The notes below the pieces were generated by a model. The model was not told the origin of the DNA. It did not search any database and was given only the letters and a program-made list of their open reading frames with translations. This document shows positions 28,130 through 36,392 of a stretch of 64,000 nt of DNA, piece after piece. The position numbers and the translations under genes are program-made. Each line of letters begins with the position of its first letter. The stretch's first letter is position 1. The stretch lies in contig NZ_JAYGHW010000010.1 of NCBI RefSeq assembly GCF_034932185.1, positions 1 to 64,000 of the forward strand. The letters are read 5' to 3'. Origin of the DNA: Spirulina sp034932185. Lineage in GTDB: Bacteria > Cyanobacteriota > Cyanobacteriia > Cyanobacteriales > Spirulinaceae.

Positions 28130-29712
28130 ACAATCAAATCAACGTAAAACCAGATACTACATTTCTTAATGATTTGCTAAATGACATTGCTAAAGGCAAA
28201 TATAAAATACCTGTTTTTCAAAGAGAATTCATTTGGAAATCTTCCCAAATGATCGAGTTATTTGATAGTATCTTAAAAGGATATCCCATTGGTAGTTTGT
28301 TGTTTTGGAAAACACAAGGATATAAAACAAAAAATACTATTGGTCCTTATCTGATTGATCAAAAATCTAGTGAAATTAACTACGTATTGGATGGATTTCA
28401 GCGGATATCTACACTTTTTGGTGTTTTGATGAATCCTAGAGATTTTTCAACAGATCCAGAAAGTGATTACAAAAAATTTGTAATTTATTTTGATTTAGAA
28501 AACACTACATTTAGCTCTGTTAAAACCAAGAAAGATAATGATCTTTTGATAATTCCCCTGTCTAAAATTTATGATAATCGTCAACTATTTGACGTACTCA
28601 GGCAATTAGACAAGGAAAAAGATATACCAGAGACACAAAAAAATATGTATATAGAGAATGCTAGAAATCTCCAGTCTATTTTGACTCATTATAGAATTCC
28701 CTACGTTGAAATACAAGGAGGAGATATAAGAAGTGCTGTTGAAATTTTTTCGAGAACTAACTCGACAGGGACAGAAATTTCTGAGGATTTTATGCTATCC
28801 GCATTAACCTATAATGCAGATACAGGATTTTTATTAAGCGATTCAATTACTGAATTTTTAAATGAAATCAATATTTATAATTTTGAAAATATTAAAAGAG
28901 GTGTTATTTTAAATTGTATCTCTAATACATATGGAATGGTTCACTTAAATAAAAAAAATTATTTTGATGTTCCTATAGAGGCTTTAAGAAATAATGACTT
29001 CAATTTGGGATCTTTTTCACAAGATGTCTATATTCATGTCCAAAAATCGATCAATTTTTTGTATAAAAAATTGTTTGTAATTGACGCTCAACTACTACCC
29101 TATCCTTCTCAATTGATCTTTATTTCTGAGTACTTTCGAGTTAATCCAAATCCAACACCTGAACAATATGCCAGCTTAAAGAATTGGTTCTGGATCACAA
29201 CTTATTCTAATTATTTTACTTTGTACTCATTAAGCCAGCAGAGAACCGCTTATCAAATATTTTGTGAGTTTGCAGCGGGAAAGCACCATGATGGAATTTA
29301 TAGGGTAAATGAAAATGAATTTACAACAGCAAAATATCCAGATAAATTGACCTATCAGGGAGTTAGGCAAAAGGCATTGAAACTCTTTTATTTAAAATCA
29401 ATCATGGATGGTTATGAAGTTCAAGAAAAAGAAAGTATTAAAGAGATTTTTGTTGCGTTCAAAAAAGATAAGGCTCCAGCCAATATTATTTTAAGACTGT
29501 CTTCTGAATTTGAAGAAAAGCCAAAAAATAAAAAAGTGGAAAACTTTATAAAATCAACAGATATTAAAATTTTGCAAAAGCATTTTATAACCGAAGAAAT
29601 GGTAGAACTATATCAGAACGGAAGAATTGATGATTTTCTTGAAAAAAGAGGTGAGCATTTGAAGCGTAAAGAACAAGAATTTGTTCAAAACCTCGAAATT
29701 CGTTTTGAGTAG
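28126..29712 (+). CDS. DUF262 domain protein, third gene of the inserted operon
   Basis: 528 residues. The DUF262 (GmrS-type, ParB/Srx-like) N-terminal block is clear: KIPVFQREFIWKSSQMIELFDSILKGYPIGSLLFWK (about 25-60), then YVLDGFQRISTLFGVL in place of the usual DGQQR-TL motif, and EIFSRTNSTGTEISEDFMLSAL (about 205-227). DUF262 proteins hydrolyse nucleotides and form part of type IV restriction and other anti-phage systems. I see no C-terminal HNH motif, so it probably lacks the GmrD-type nuclease half. It starts in a 4-base overlap with the TOPRIM-like gene. Confidence 0.88.
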   Translation: MNNQINVKPDTTFLNDLLNDIAKGKYKIPVFQREFIWKSSQMIELFDSILKGYPIGSLLFWKTQGYKTKNTIGPYLIDQKSSEINYVLDGFQRISTLFGVLMNPRDFSTDPESDYKKFVIYFDLENTTFSSVKTKKDNDLLIIPLSKIYDNRQLFDVLRQLDKEKDIPETQKNMYIENARNLQSILTHYRIPYVEIQGGDIRSAVEIFSRTNSTGTEISEDFMLSALTYNADTGFLLSDSITEFLNEINIYNFENIKRGVILNCISNTYGMVHLNKKNYFDVPIEALRNNDFNLGSFSQDVYIHVQKSINFLYKKLFVIDAQLLPYPSQLIFISEYFRVNPNPTPEQYASLKNWFWITTYSNYFTLYSLSQQRTAYQIFCEFAAGKHHDGIYRVNENEFTTAKYPDKLTYQGVRQKALKLFYLKSIMDGYEVQEKESIKEIFVAFKKDKAPANIILRLSSEFEEKPKNKKVENFIKSTDIKILQKHFITEEMVELYQNGRIDDFLEKRGEHLKRKEQEFVQNLEIRFE

Positions 29713-29749
29713 GACAAAGAATAAATAGTTTCAAAAAGTGCTTTTCATA

Positions 29750-29790
29750 CCCATGCAAGACCCCAACGCCCCCCTTCGCAGCGTCCACAC
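29750..29790 (+). repeat. Right 41-bp direct repeat (attR-like)
   Basis: Identical to 25544-25584 at a fixed offset of 4206 bases. It restores the start codon and first codons of the TIGR03032-type gene after the insertion. Confidence 0.95.
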
Positions 29791-32080
29791 GACCAATTTT
29801 GCCGATATCCTCAATCAATTGGGGATTTCTTTGGTGATCTCCACGTACCAAGCCGGGAAAGTGATTTTTGTGCGGGCTGATGGTGATGTGGTGAATACCC
29901 ATTTTCGCGTTTTCCCTAAAGCCATGGGGCTAGCAGCGGATCATGAAAAAATGGCCATCGGCTCGACGTTGCAAATTTGGCAACTGCGTAACGTTCCCGC
30001 CGTTGCCGCCAAACTCGATCCGCCGGGTAAACATGATGCTTGTTATTTACCCCGCCAAAGCCATATTACCGGCGATATTGATATTCATGAAATGGCCTAT
30101 GCGGGATCAGAACTTTGGTTTGTCAATACCCGCTTTTCCTGCCTTTGTACCCTCGAAGACCCCACCTGTAGCTTTGTCCCCCGTTGGCGGCCCCCCTTTG
30201 TTTCTGCCTATGATTTGAGCGATCGCTGTCACCTCAACGGGTTAGCCGTCGTTAACGATCAACCCCGCTATATCACCGCCTTGGGGGCCACCGATACCCC
30301 CGCCGGTTGGCGCAAACATAAAGCCAGCGGCGGCATTCTTATGGATGTGCAAACCAATCAATTTGTGGCCCAAGGGCTATCCATGCCCCATTCTCCTCGC
30401 TGGTATGATCAACGGCTTTGGGTTTTAGAATCGGGGAAAGGTTCCCTCGCTACCGTAGATCCTGCGAGCGGCAAAGTGGAAACCATCACCTATTTACCCG
30501 GCTTTACCCGTGGCCTCGATTTCTATCAAGGTTTCGCCTTTATTGGCCTTTCCCAAGTGCGAGAAACTGCCGTGTTTAATGGTTTGCCCATTACCCAACA
30601 AACGGAGCGCAATGCAGGGGTTTGGGTGGTGCATTTAGCGACGGGGCAAATTGTCGGCTTTTTGCGGTTTGAAGAGGCGGTGCAGGAGATTTTTGCGGTG
30701 CAGGTGTTGCCGGGGATTCGCTTTCCGGAGTTGCTCAATGATAATGAAGAATTACTCGGCAGTTCCTACGTTTTACCCGATGCAGCCTTAGCCGATGTTT
30801 ATCAAGGGCCGATGGAATTTGATCACGATGAAGAAGCACAATTTCAATTCCGGGCGGGAAATGATCGCTATAACAGTGGCCAGCTTGACGCAGCGATTCA
30901 ACATTATCAACAATGCCTCAAGCTTAAACCCGATTTCCAACTGGCCCGCTATAACTTGGGGGTAATTTACCGTGAGCAAGAACGTTGGGACGAAGCGGAA
31001 ACGGAATTTAAAACGCTCCTCGCCGTCGAACCTCATAACCCCGCTTTGTATAACAATTTGGGGATTATTGCCCAAGGTCGCGGCCATTGGCGGGATGCGC
31101 GAGGGGATTATGAGCGGGCGATCGCCCTTGACCCCCAATTTGCGATCGCTCACTTTAATTTAGGAATGCTTTTGTTGCGGTTGGGGGAATATCAACAGGG
31201 TTGGGCTGAAGCAGAATGGCGTTGGCAAACGGCAGAATTTACCCCCTTTGATTGCCCTCAACCCCGTTGGCAGGGGGAAGCGATCCAAGGCAAAACGCTG
31301 TTAGTGCATACGGAACAGGGGGCCGGCGATGCGATTCAATTTAGCCGGTTTATCCCCTTAGCGGCCCAAAAGTGCGATCGCCTCATCCTCGTTTGCCTTC
31401 CCACTCTCATGCCCCTCTTCCGCAACATTCCCGGCATTGCTGAACTGTTGCCCCCTGGCCCCCTCGCACCGGATAGCTTTGATCTCTACGCTCCCCTGAT
31501 GAGCCTCCCCCACTGTCTCGGCATTACGCTGGAGAACCTCCCCACTGAAGTTCCCTACCTCACCCCCACCGGCACAGCCCCTCTAACGCTCCAGGGTTCA
31601 GGGTTAAAGGTGGGCATTGTCTGGGGGGGCAGTCCCACCCATAAGCAGGATCATCACCGCTCCACACCCTTAGCGGCTTGGTTGCCCATCCTCCAAATTC
31701 CAGGGGTGACGTTTTTTAGTTTGCAAAAGGATGAAGCGACGGGGAACCGCCGGGCCGAATTAAACGCGCTCCCACCAGGGATTGTTGTGGAGGATTTAGC
31801 CCCCCACATTCATGATTTTGGCGATACGGCCCACCTGTTACAACAATTAGATCTGCTCATTGCCGTAGATACCGGCATTGCCCATTTAGCGGGGGCGCTG
31901 GGGTTGCCGGTGTGGGTGCTGTTGGCCCAGCGGGCAGATTGGCGCTGGTTGGAGGATCGCCACGATAGTCCTTGGTATCCGACGATGAATCTGTTTCGTC
32001 AACAGGATTTAGGGAATTGGGGGCCGGTGATCATGGAGGTGGCGATGTTGTTGCGGGAGAAGGTGCTCAATCCTGCGTAA
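29753..32080 (+). CDS. TIGR03032 / TPR / glycosyltransferase fusion protein
   Basis: 775 residues from ATG 29753. A GTG five codons upstream lies inside the insertion and is in frame, so a 780-residue product is possible. Residues about 1-360 form the TIGR03032 domain (STYQAGKVIFVRADGDVVNTHFRVFPKAMGLA, HDACYLPRQSHITGDIDIHEMA). About 370-480 hold three TPRs. About 500-775 resemble TPR-linked glycosyltransferase-9-like domains (GKTLLVHTEQGAGDAIQFSRFIPL, LDLLIAVDTGIAHLAGALGLPVWVLL). Such proteins may act in surface glycan assembly. The native promoter was separated from the gene by the insertion. Confidence 0.85.
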   Translation: MQDPNAPLRSVHTTNFADILNQLGISLVISTYQAGKVIFVRADGDVVNTHFRVFPKAMGLAADHEKMAIGSTLQIWQLRNVPAVAAKLDPPGKHDACYLPRQSHITGDIDIHEMAYAGSELWFVNTRFSCLCTLEDPTCSFVPRWRPPFVSAYDLSDRCHLNGLAVVNDQPRYITALGATDTPAGWRKHKASGGILMDVQTNQFVAQGLSMPHSPRWYDQRLWVLESGKGSLATVDPASGKVETITYLPGFTRGLDFYQGFAFIGLSQVRETAVFNGLPITQQTERNAGVWVVHLATGQIVGFLRFEEAVQEIFAVQVLPGIRFPELLNDNEELLGSSYVLPDAALADVYQGPMEFDHDEEAQFQFRAGNDRYNSGQLDAAIQHYQQCLKLKPDFQLARYNLGVIYREQERWDEAETEFKTLLAVEPHNPALYNNLGIIAQGRGHWRDARGDYERAIALDPQFAIAHFNLGMLLLRLGEYQQGWAEAEWRWQTAEFTPFDCPQPRWQGEAIQGKTLLVHTEQGAGDAIQFSRFIPLAAQKCDRLILVCLPTLMPLFRNIPGIAELLPPGPLAPDSFDLYAPLMSLPHCLGITLENLPTEVPYLTPTGTAPLTLQGSGLKVGIVWGGSPTHKQDHHRSTPLAAWLPILQIPGVTFFSLQKDEATGNRRAELNALPPGIVVEDLAPHIHDFGDTAHLLQQLDLLIAVDTGIAHLAGALGLPVWVLLAQRADWRWLEDRHDSPWYPTMNLFRQQDLGNWGPVIMEVAMLLREKVLNPA

Positions 32081-32091
32081 TGGGTGGGTGT

Positions 32092-32140
32092 GGGGCGAAA
32101 GATTTTTTTGCCTCCGGCAGGCTTACGCCAACGCCCCTAG
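32092..32140. repeat. Composite palindromic repeat, first copy
   Basis: A GGGGCGAAAGATTTTTTT arm of the dispersed palindrome family is joined to GCCTCCGGCAGGCTTACGCC and an AACGCCCC arm. The same chimera occurs inverted at 38003-38050. Confidence 0.8.
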
Positions 32141-32150
32141 GGGTTGCGGG

Positions 32151-32196
32151 CGGCGGAGCCGCGTTGGGGTCATGCCATGGGCCTAGCCATGGCATG
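32151..32196. repeat. Double-hairpin repeat (CGGC-GCCG, then CATGCCATGG stem)
   Basis: A GC-rich small stem (32151-32161) is followed by a perfect 10-base stem CATGCCATGG / CCATGGCATG (32171-32196), then GAGATTA. A second copy with the same order lies at 51880-51923. Confidence 0.8.
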
Positions 32197-32211
32197 AGAT
32201 TAAAAGGGTGC

Positions 32212-33099
32212 TTAGACTTCAGCGGCAGCGCGTTCGATCAGGCGGCGGGCTAGGGTTTGGATGCCGGTGTGTTCGTAGTAGTTGGTGGACATATCGAGGA
32301 ATGCGGCTAGGTAATCCAGTTTGCTATCGGAAGCATCAATGAAGTTACTCAGATTTCCCGTCACTTTTTCAACGGTGAGATCATGCTTTTGCACCAATCC
32401 TCCCATCCAACCCTTCACACTATCAAAACTTTCACCGATAAAGCTTAACTGACTAGCGGCATTGCCACCAGGAATCATGCTTTTAATTTGGCTAAAACCG
32501 GGATTATCGGTTAGGTCTTGGGGGCTAAGACTGCTCAGTTTGGCTTGGGTGATTTTGATGAAGTCGGGGCCAAGGGGGATGAGGGCATCAAAGGCGACGA
32601 GGGCGGCCATGCGCATCAAGGATTCTCCCCCATAATTGGCGAGGGATTTAACGAAATCGCCAATACTATCCCCCGGAATGCCGTTAATTTGGCAAAAGGC
32701 GACGACTTCCACGACGAGCTTTAAGCAGAGGTCGATGGTTTGGGCTTTGTCGGCTTTGGGGGTGAGTTTGCTCATGAAGCCGAGAAGGGGGATTTTTTCC
32801 CCGACTTTGTTGGCGAGGGCGGCGGTTCCCAAGGCTGTGCCGGTGCTGTCGATGGTTTGGTACAACCAGAGGGCGCGTTGATAGCCTTCGGATTTGTCGT
32901 TAAAGAGCCAGATGGCGCGATCGCCGATCGCTTTAATTAACGCCTCATCGGTTTCCCCCGTTACGGTGCGGATCGTGTTTTTAAACCCGACTAAATTGTT
33001 CCATTTTCCCGGTACGACAAAATCTAGGGTTTTGAGGGCGCGGATCGTCAAATTCTGTTCGGGGAGTTCGTCAACGAGTTCAAAGATGGGTTTGGTCAT
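32212..33099 (-). CDS. Conserved cyanobacterial-type protein of unknown function
   Basis: 295 residues, soluble and mostly helical, with no membrane helices and no catalytic motif I recognise. It begins MTKPIFELVDELPEQNLTIRALKTLDF. Several Gly/Ser-rich turns and a long helical C-terminus (LDYLAAFLDMSTNYYEHTGIQTLARRLIERAA) are visible. It is followed upstream on the same strand by a small lipoprotein gene 28 bases away, suggesting a two-gene operon. Confidence 0.75.
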   Translation of the reverse strand: MTKPIFELVDELPEQNLTIRALKTLDFVVPGKWNNLVGFKNTIRTVTGETDEALIKAIGDRAIWLFNDKSEGYQRALWLYQTIDSTGTALGTAALANKVGEKIPLLGFMSKLTPKADKAQTIDLCLKLVVEVVAFCQINGIPGDSIGDFVKSLANYGGESLMRMAALVAFDALIPLGPDFIKITQAKLSSLSPQDLTDNPGFSQIKSMIPGGNAASQLSFIGESFDSVKGWMGGLVQKHDLTVEKVTGNLSNFIDASDSKLDYLAAFLDMSTNYYEHTGIQTLARRLIERAAAEV

Positions 33100-33127
33100 G
33101 GGGAGTTAGGGAATGGGGAATGGGGGG

Positions 33128-33640
33128 TTATTGGGCGAGGGCGGCGATGCCGTTGATGTCGAATTGTTGGAGCCAGTCGAGGCGATCGCCCTCTGTGAAG
33201 CTCTCGGCGCGGGATTGGATTTTAACTTGGAAGCGATCGCCCACCAGTACCGCCGTCCCTTGATTGCCTTGGGCAACGACGGGAAAATCATTAATACTTT
33301 GGGTGCTGTCGGCGAACTTATCCGCCGCGCTGGGGTTACTGCTAATGTCCGAAATCGACAACACCGCTACTTCTTCGCCCCCTCGGATCAGCTTCGCTTG
33401 CGCAAACCCGGTTTTTTCCTGGGCATAGACCAGATCATCATCCCCCGACGTTTTGGGGAAAAAGCGGTTAAAACTGCCGCCACTGACCGCATCTTCGGCC
33501 ACTGCACTTGCACCCCGCTCCGTACTCTCCCGCTGGGCTTGATCAAACTCCGAAGGAGGAGCCGCAGTGCAGGCCGTCAGCAGGAGGAGGAACGTTAAGC
33601 ACAGCGCCGTTAGTCCTGTGCGGAGTTTACTCATGTTCAT
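33128..33640 (-). CDS. Small lipoprotein
   Basis: 170 residues from ATG 33640; an ATG two codons later is equally good, and an open frame reaching 33688 adds a non-signal-like extension. The signal MSKLRTGLTALCLTFLLLLTAC ends in a clear lipobox LTAC. The mature part is Ser/Asp-rich with beta-type strands (GTAVLVGDRFQVKIQS). No family recognised. Spacing suggests co-transcription with the downstream helical protein. Confidence 0.8.
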   Translation of the reverse strand: MNMSKLRTGLTALCLTFLLLLTACTAAPPSEFDQAQRESTERGASAVAEDAVSGGSFNRFFPKTSGDDDLVYAQEKTGFAQAKLIRGGEEVAVLSISDISSNPSAADKFADSTQSINDFPVVAQGNQGTAVLVGDRFQVKIQSRAESFTEGDRLDWLQQFDINGIAALAQ

Positions 33641-33893
33641 CGGAAACACTCCCGGTTGGATGGGTGAAATACCCCCATTGTGGGCCATGAATTGGGGGGT
33701 GTGTTTTTCTCTTAAGGAATATTTATGCCCAATTTTGTACGATAGAGGGCAGGATAGAGTATCAAGGCTCTATTTTTTTGGGGAAAGCTCATCTTGACCG
33801 ATTGAGCCATTTTGCCATTGTGGTGCTATCTATCCTGTCTTGATATGGTTTTAAATCCTTCGCCTGTGCGATCGCCACCCCCCCCTTGCCATC

Positions 33894-35177
33894 ATGCGTA
33901 TCCTGATCTACTCCTATAACTATCACCCCGAACCCATCGGCATCGCCCCCCTCATGACCGAACTTGCCGAAGGATTGGTGAAGCGTGGCCATCAGGTGCG
34001 GGTGATCACCGCTATGCCTTGGTATCCCAACAGCGCCATCTTCCCCCCCTACGAGGGCAAACTCTACTGCACCGAAACCCACAAAGGCGTAAAGATCCAA
34101 CGGTGCTATGTGCGAATCACCAAAAATCGCAACTTAATCAATCGGGGTCTCTTTGAACTCAGCTTTATGGTGTTGAGTTTCTTTCAGGCATTGCGGGGAT
34201 GGCGGCCCGATGTCATTTTACTCACAGTTCCGGGGTTGCCCGTGGGGATTCCGGCAGCCCTGTTAGGGGCGCTCTACCGCTGCCCCGTCGTGCTAAACCT
34301 CCAGGATATTCTCCCCGATGCCGCAATTCATGTCGGCTTGTTGACCAATAAAATTGCGATTTACATTTTTACCGCCCTCGAAAAATTCAACTACCGCATT
34401 GCCACCAAAATCTCCGTCATTTCCGAAGGCTTTACGGAAAACCTGCTCGAAAAAGGGGTCAACCCCGACAAAATTGTGCTAATCCCCAACTGGGTTGATG
34501 TTCACTTTATCCAACCCCTCCCCCGTGAAGATAATCAATTCCGCCGTGACCATGGCTTAGAAGATAAGTTTGTCGTGCTCTATGCCGGTAACATTGCCCT
34601 CACCCAACCCCTCAATAAAGTGATTGATGCAGCGGGGTTTTTAACGGATCTGCCGGATGTAGTATTTGTGATTGTCGGGGAAGAAGATGCTTTGCAACCG
34701 TTGCGCCAACGGTGTCGGCAAAAACAGCTTGATAATGTGCGGCTGTTGACATTCCAACCCCGCGAGCAGTTGCCGGAGATGTTAGCGGCGGCCAATGTGG
34801 GGCTAGTGGTGCAGAAGAAGAATGTGATTTCTTTTAATATGCCTTCCAAAATTCAGGTGTTGTTGGCCAGTGGTCGGGCGATTTTAGCGGCGGTTCCCAG
34901 TAAGGGGACAGCGGCGATGGCGATTCGGGCCAGTGGGGGCGGGATTTTGATTCCCCCCGATGATCCCCGTGCTTTAGCAGAAGCGGTGAAGTTGCTCCAT
35001 GCCCACCCGGAGGAGGTGGAGCGTTTGGGGGAAAGGGGCCGCCGTCATGCAATTAGTACCTATGCTTTCCAGCACGCGCTGGATCGCTATGAAATGTTGT
35101 TTAAAAAGTTGGTGCAACCTCAGCAAACTTTAGCCGCAGTGGGGCATCAGGCGGAAGGAGTGAGGAGTGAGAAGTGA
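33894..35177 (+). CDS. WcaI-like glycosyltransferase family 4
   Basis: 427 residues. MRILIYSYNYHPEPIGIAPLMTELAEGLVKRGHQVRVITAMPWYPN is the diagnostic N-terminus of WcaI-like GT4 enzymes. The GT-B acceptor and donor halves meet near residue 200, with VVLYAGNIALTQPLNKVIDAA and EQLPEMLAAANVGLVVQKKN (donor-binding EX7E-type region). These enzymes add sugars to lipid-linked exopolysaccharide repeat units at the cytoplasmic face. The last residues (VGHQAEGVRSEK) are encoded by the start of the GGGGAGT tandem array. Confidence 0.9.
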   Translation: MRILIYSYNYHPEPIGIAPLMTELAEGLVKRGHQVRVITAMPWYPNSAIFPPYEGKLYCTETHKGVKIQRCYVRITKNRNLINRGLFELSFMVLSFFQALRGWRPDVILLTVPGLPVGIPAALLGALYRCPVVLNLQDILPDAAIHVGLLTNKIAIYIFTALEKFNYRIATKISVISEGFTENLLEKGVNPDKIVLIPNWVDVHFIQPLPREDNQFRRDHGLEDKFVVLYAGNIALTQPLNKVIDAAGFLTDLPDVVFVIVGEEDALQPLRQRCRQKQLDNVRLLTFQPREQLPEMLAAANVGLVVQKKNVISFNMPSKIQVLLASGRAILAAVPSKGTAAMAIRASGGGILIPPDDPRALAEAVKLLHAHPEEVERLGERGRRHAISTYAFQHALDRYEMLFKKLVQPQQTLAAVGHQAEGVRSEK

Positions 35178-35260
35178 GCATGAGGAGCGAGAAGTGAGAG
35201 TGGGGAGTGGGGAGTGGGGAGTGGGGAGTGGGGAGTGGGAAGTGGGAAGTGGGAAGTGAG
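35162..35260. repeat. Tandem 7-base array, GGGGAGT type
   Basis: At least six GGGGAGT-type heptads in a row (about 35198-35258) with flanking GAAGTGA/GGAGTGA variants. Similar strings occur at 15524-15575 and, reversed, at 18047-18083. No spacers, so not CRISPR. Confidence 0.85.
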
Positions 35261-35411
35261 GGGAAAATTTCAATTTCACTCTTTTCTCCTCTTTTCTTCC
35301 CCCCACCAAGGGAGATGTACCCCCTAACCGGCGAGATCAATTGGCGATCGCCAATTCCCAATTTCCATCGGCTTGTTATGATCAGGGGGATGTTTTTAAA
35401 ATCCTGAGTGC

Positions 35412-35825
35412 ATGACCCAATCCCCCGTTTCTCCCCCACTGATTCCCGATACCCTAGCGGCAGACCCTGCGGGCCAATTGGCTTGGACGGCGGCGGTGGC
35501 TGCTGATGAGCGTAAGGCTGTTGATATTACGTTGTTACGGGTGACGGATGTTTGCTATTTGAGTGATTATTTTGTGGTGGTGACGGGGTTTTCGCGGACT
35601 CAGGTGCGGGCGATCGCCGATGCAGTCGAAGCCCAAATGGAAATCCAATGGCAACGCTACCCCTTACGCACCGAGGGCAAGGCGGAAGGCAGTTGGGTGT
35701 TGTTGGATTTTGGGGAGGTGATTATCCATGTGTTGCTCCCGACAGAACGGGAGTTTTATAACCTTGAGGCTTTTTGGGGCCATGGCGATCGCCTCGATTT
35801 CACCCCTACCACCGTTGAGGCCTAG
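35412..35825 (+). CDS. rsfS: Ribosome silencing factor
   Basis: 137 residues. The core TAAVAADERKAVDITLLRVTDVCYLSDYFVVVTGFSRTQVRAIADAVE and WVLLDFGEVIIHVLLPTEREFYNLEAFWG matches RsfS (Iojap). The protein binds ribosomal protein uL14 and blocks subunit joining during starvation. The following CGLD27-like gene begins one base after the stop, so the two form an operon. Confidence 0.95.
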   Translation: MTQSPVSPPLIPDTLAADPAGQLAWTAAVAADERKAVDITLLRVTDVCYLSDYFVVVTGFSRTQVRAIADAVEAQMEIQWQRYPLRTEGKAEGSWVLLDFGEVIIHVLLPTEREFYNLEAFWGHGDRLDFTPTTVEA

Positions 35826-35826
35826 G

Positions 35827-36357
35827 ATGGCTCCCGATTCCGCTGCTTTTTGTCCCGTCCCGGAGGATCAGCAGCCCCTCAAGGAGTACGAACAAATGCG
35901 GGAGGCTTGGCTGTTTAATTGGCCCGTGCAACCCCGCTGGGTGTATCTGCGTAAATTGGCTTGGGTGTGGGCCTGGAGTTGGCTGATTGCGGGGCCGACG
36001 GCAGCGGCCAGTTTTGCGCCGGAGCGCTGGCCGCTACGCTTCGCGATCTTGGCCAGTGAGGGGGCGCTATTTTTCCTGTTCTTGCTGGTGGTGCGCTTGT
36101 ATCTCGGTTGGCGCTATGTGGGCGATCGCCTCCAAAAACCAGAGGTGATTTATGAAGAATCCGGTTGGTATGATGGCCAAAAATGGCCCAAACCCCCAGA
36201 AGTGCTGATGCGCGATCGCCTCGTTGTATCCTATCAAGTACAACCCATCCTCCAGCGGTTACAAAAAACCCTCCTAGGGATGGCGATCGCCGCCACCTCT
36301 GGCCTGGTGCTTTGGTGCTTGGCCGCAGCCATTGCCCCCCTTCCTGCCCCGTTTTAA
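35827..36357 (+). CDS. CGLD27-like membrane protein
   Basis: 176 residues from ATG 35827. PVPEDQQPLKEYEQMREAWLFNWPV near the start and YEESGWYDGQKWPKPPEVLMRDRLVVSYQVQPILQRL are hallmarks of the CGLD27 (conserved in green lineage and diatoms) family. Three hydrophobic helices are visible (about 40-60, 70-92, 150-172). The precise role is not established, although iron or photosynthetic acclimation has been proposed for the plant form. Confidence 0.88.
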   Translation: MAPDSAAFCPVPEDQQPLKEYEQMREAWLFNWPVQPRWVYLRKLAWVWAWSWLIAGPTAAASFAPERWPLRFAILASEGALFFLFLLVVRLYLGWRYVGDRLQKPEVIYEESGWYDGQKWPKPPEVLMRDRLVVSYQVQPILQRLQKTLLGMAIAATSGLVLWCLAAAIAPLPAPF

Positions 36358-36392
36358 CCCAACCCCCAGCAAAATTTTTCAACCAAATTCCT

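Larger units (their letters stand above)
25585..29749. mobile_element. AT-rich insertion carrying a three-gene defence-like operon
   Basis: About 4.2 kb between two perfect 41-base direct repeats, markedly more AT-rich and with different codon use from the flanks. It lies exactly at the 5' end of a core-type gene. The repeat length is too long for an ordinary transposon target duplication and fits attL/attR left by site-specific recombination into a gene's 5' end. No integrase or transposase is encoded, and I see no convincing terminal inverted repeats. Cargo: ATPase, TOPRIM-like protein and DUF262 protein. Confidence 0.8.

Noticed and set aside
25544..29790. Ordinary transposon target-site duplication as the origin of the direct repeats
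   Set aside because: 41 bases is longer than typical duplications and no transposase or terminal inverted repeats are visible; a site-specific attachment is favoured, although not proven.
35198..35258. Possible CRISPR array
   Set aside because: The repeats are seven bases long and contiguous, without spacers or cas genes.
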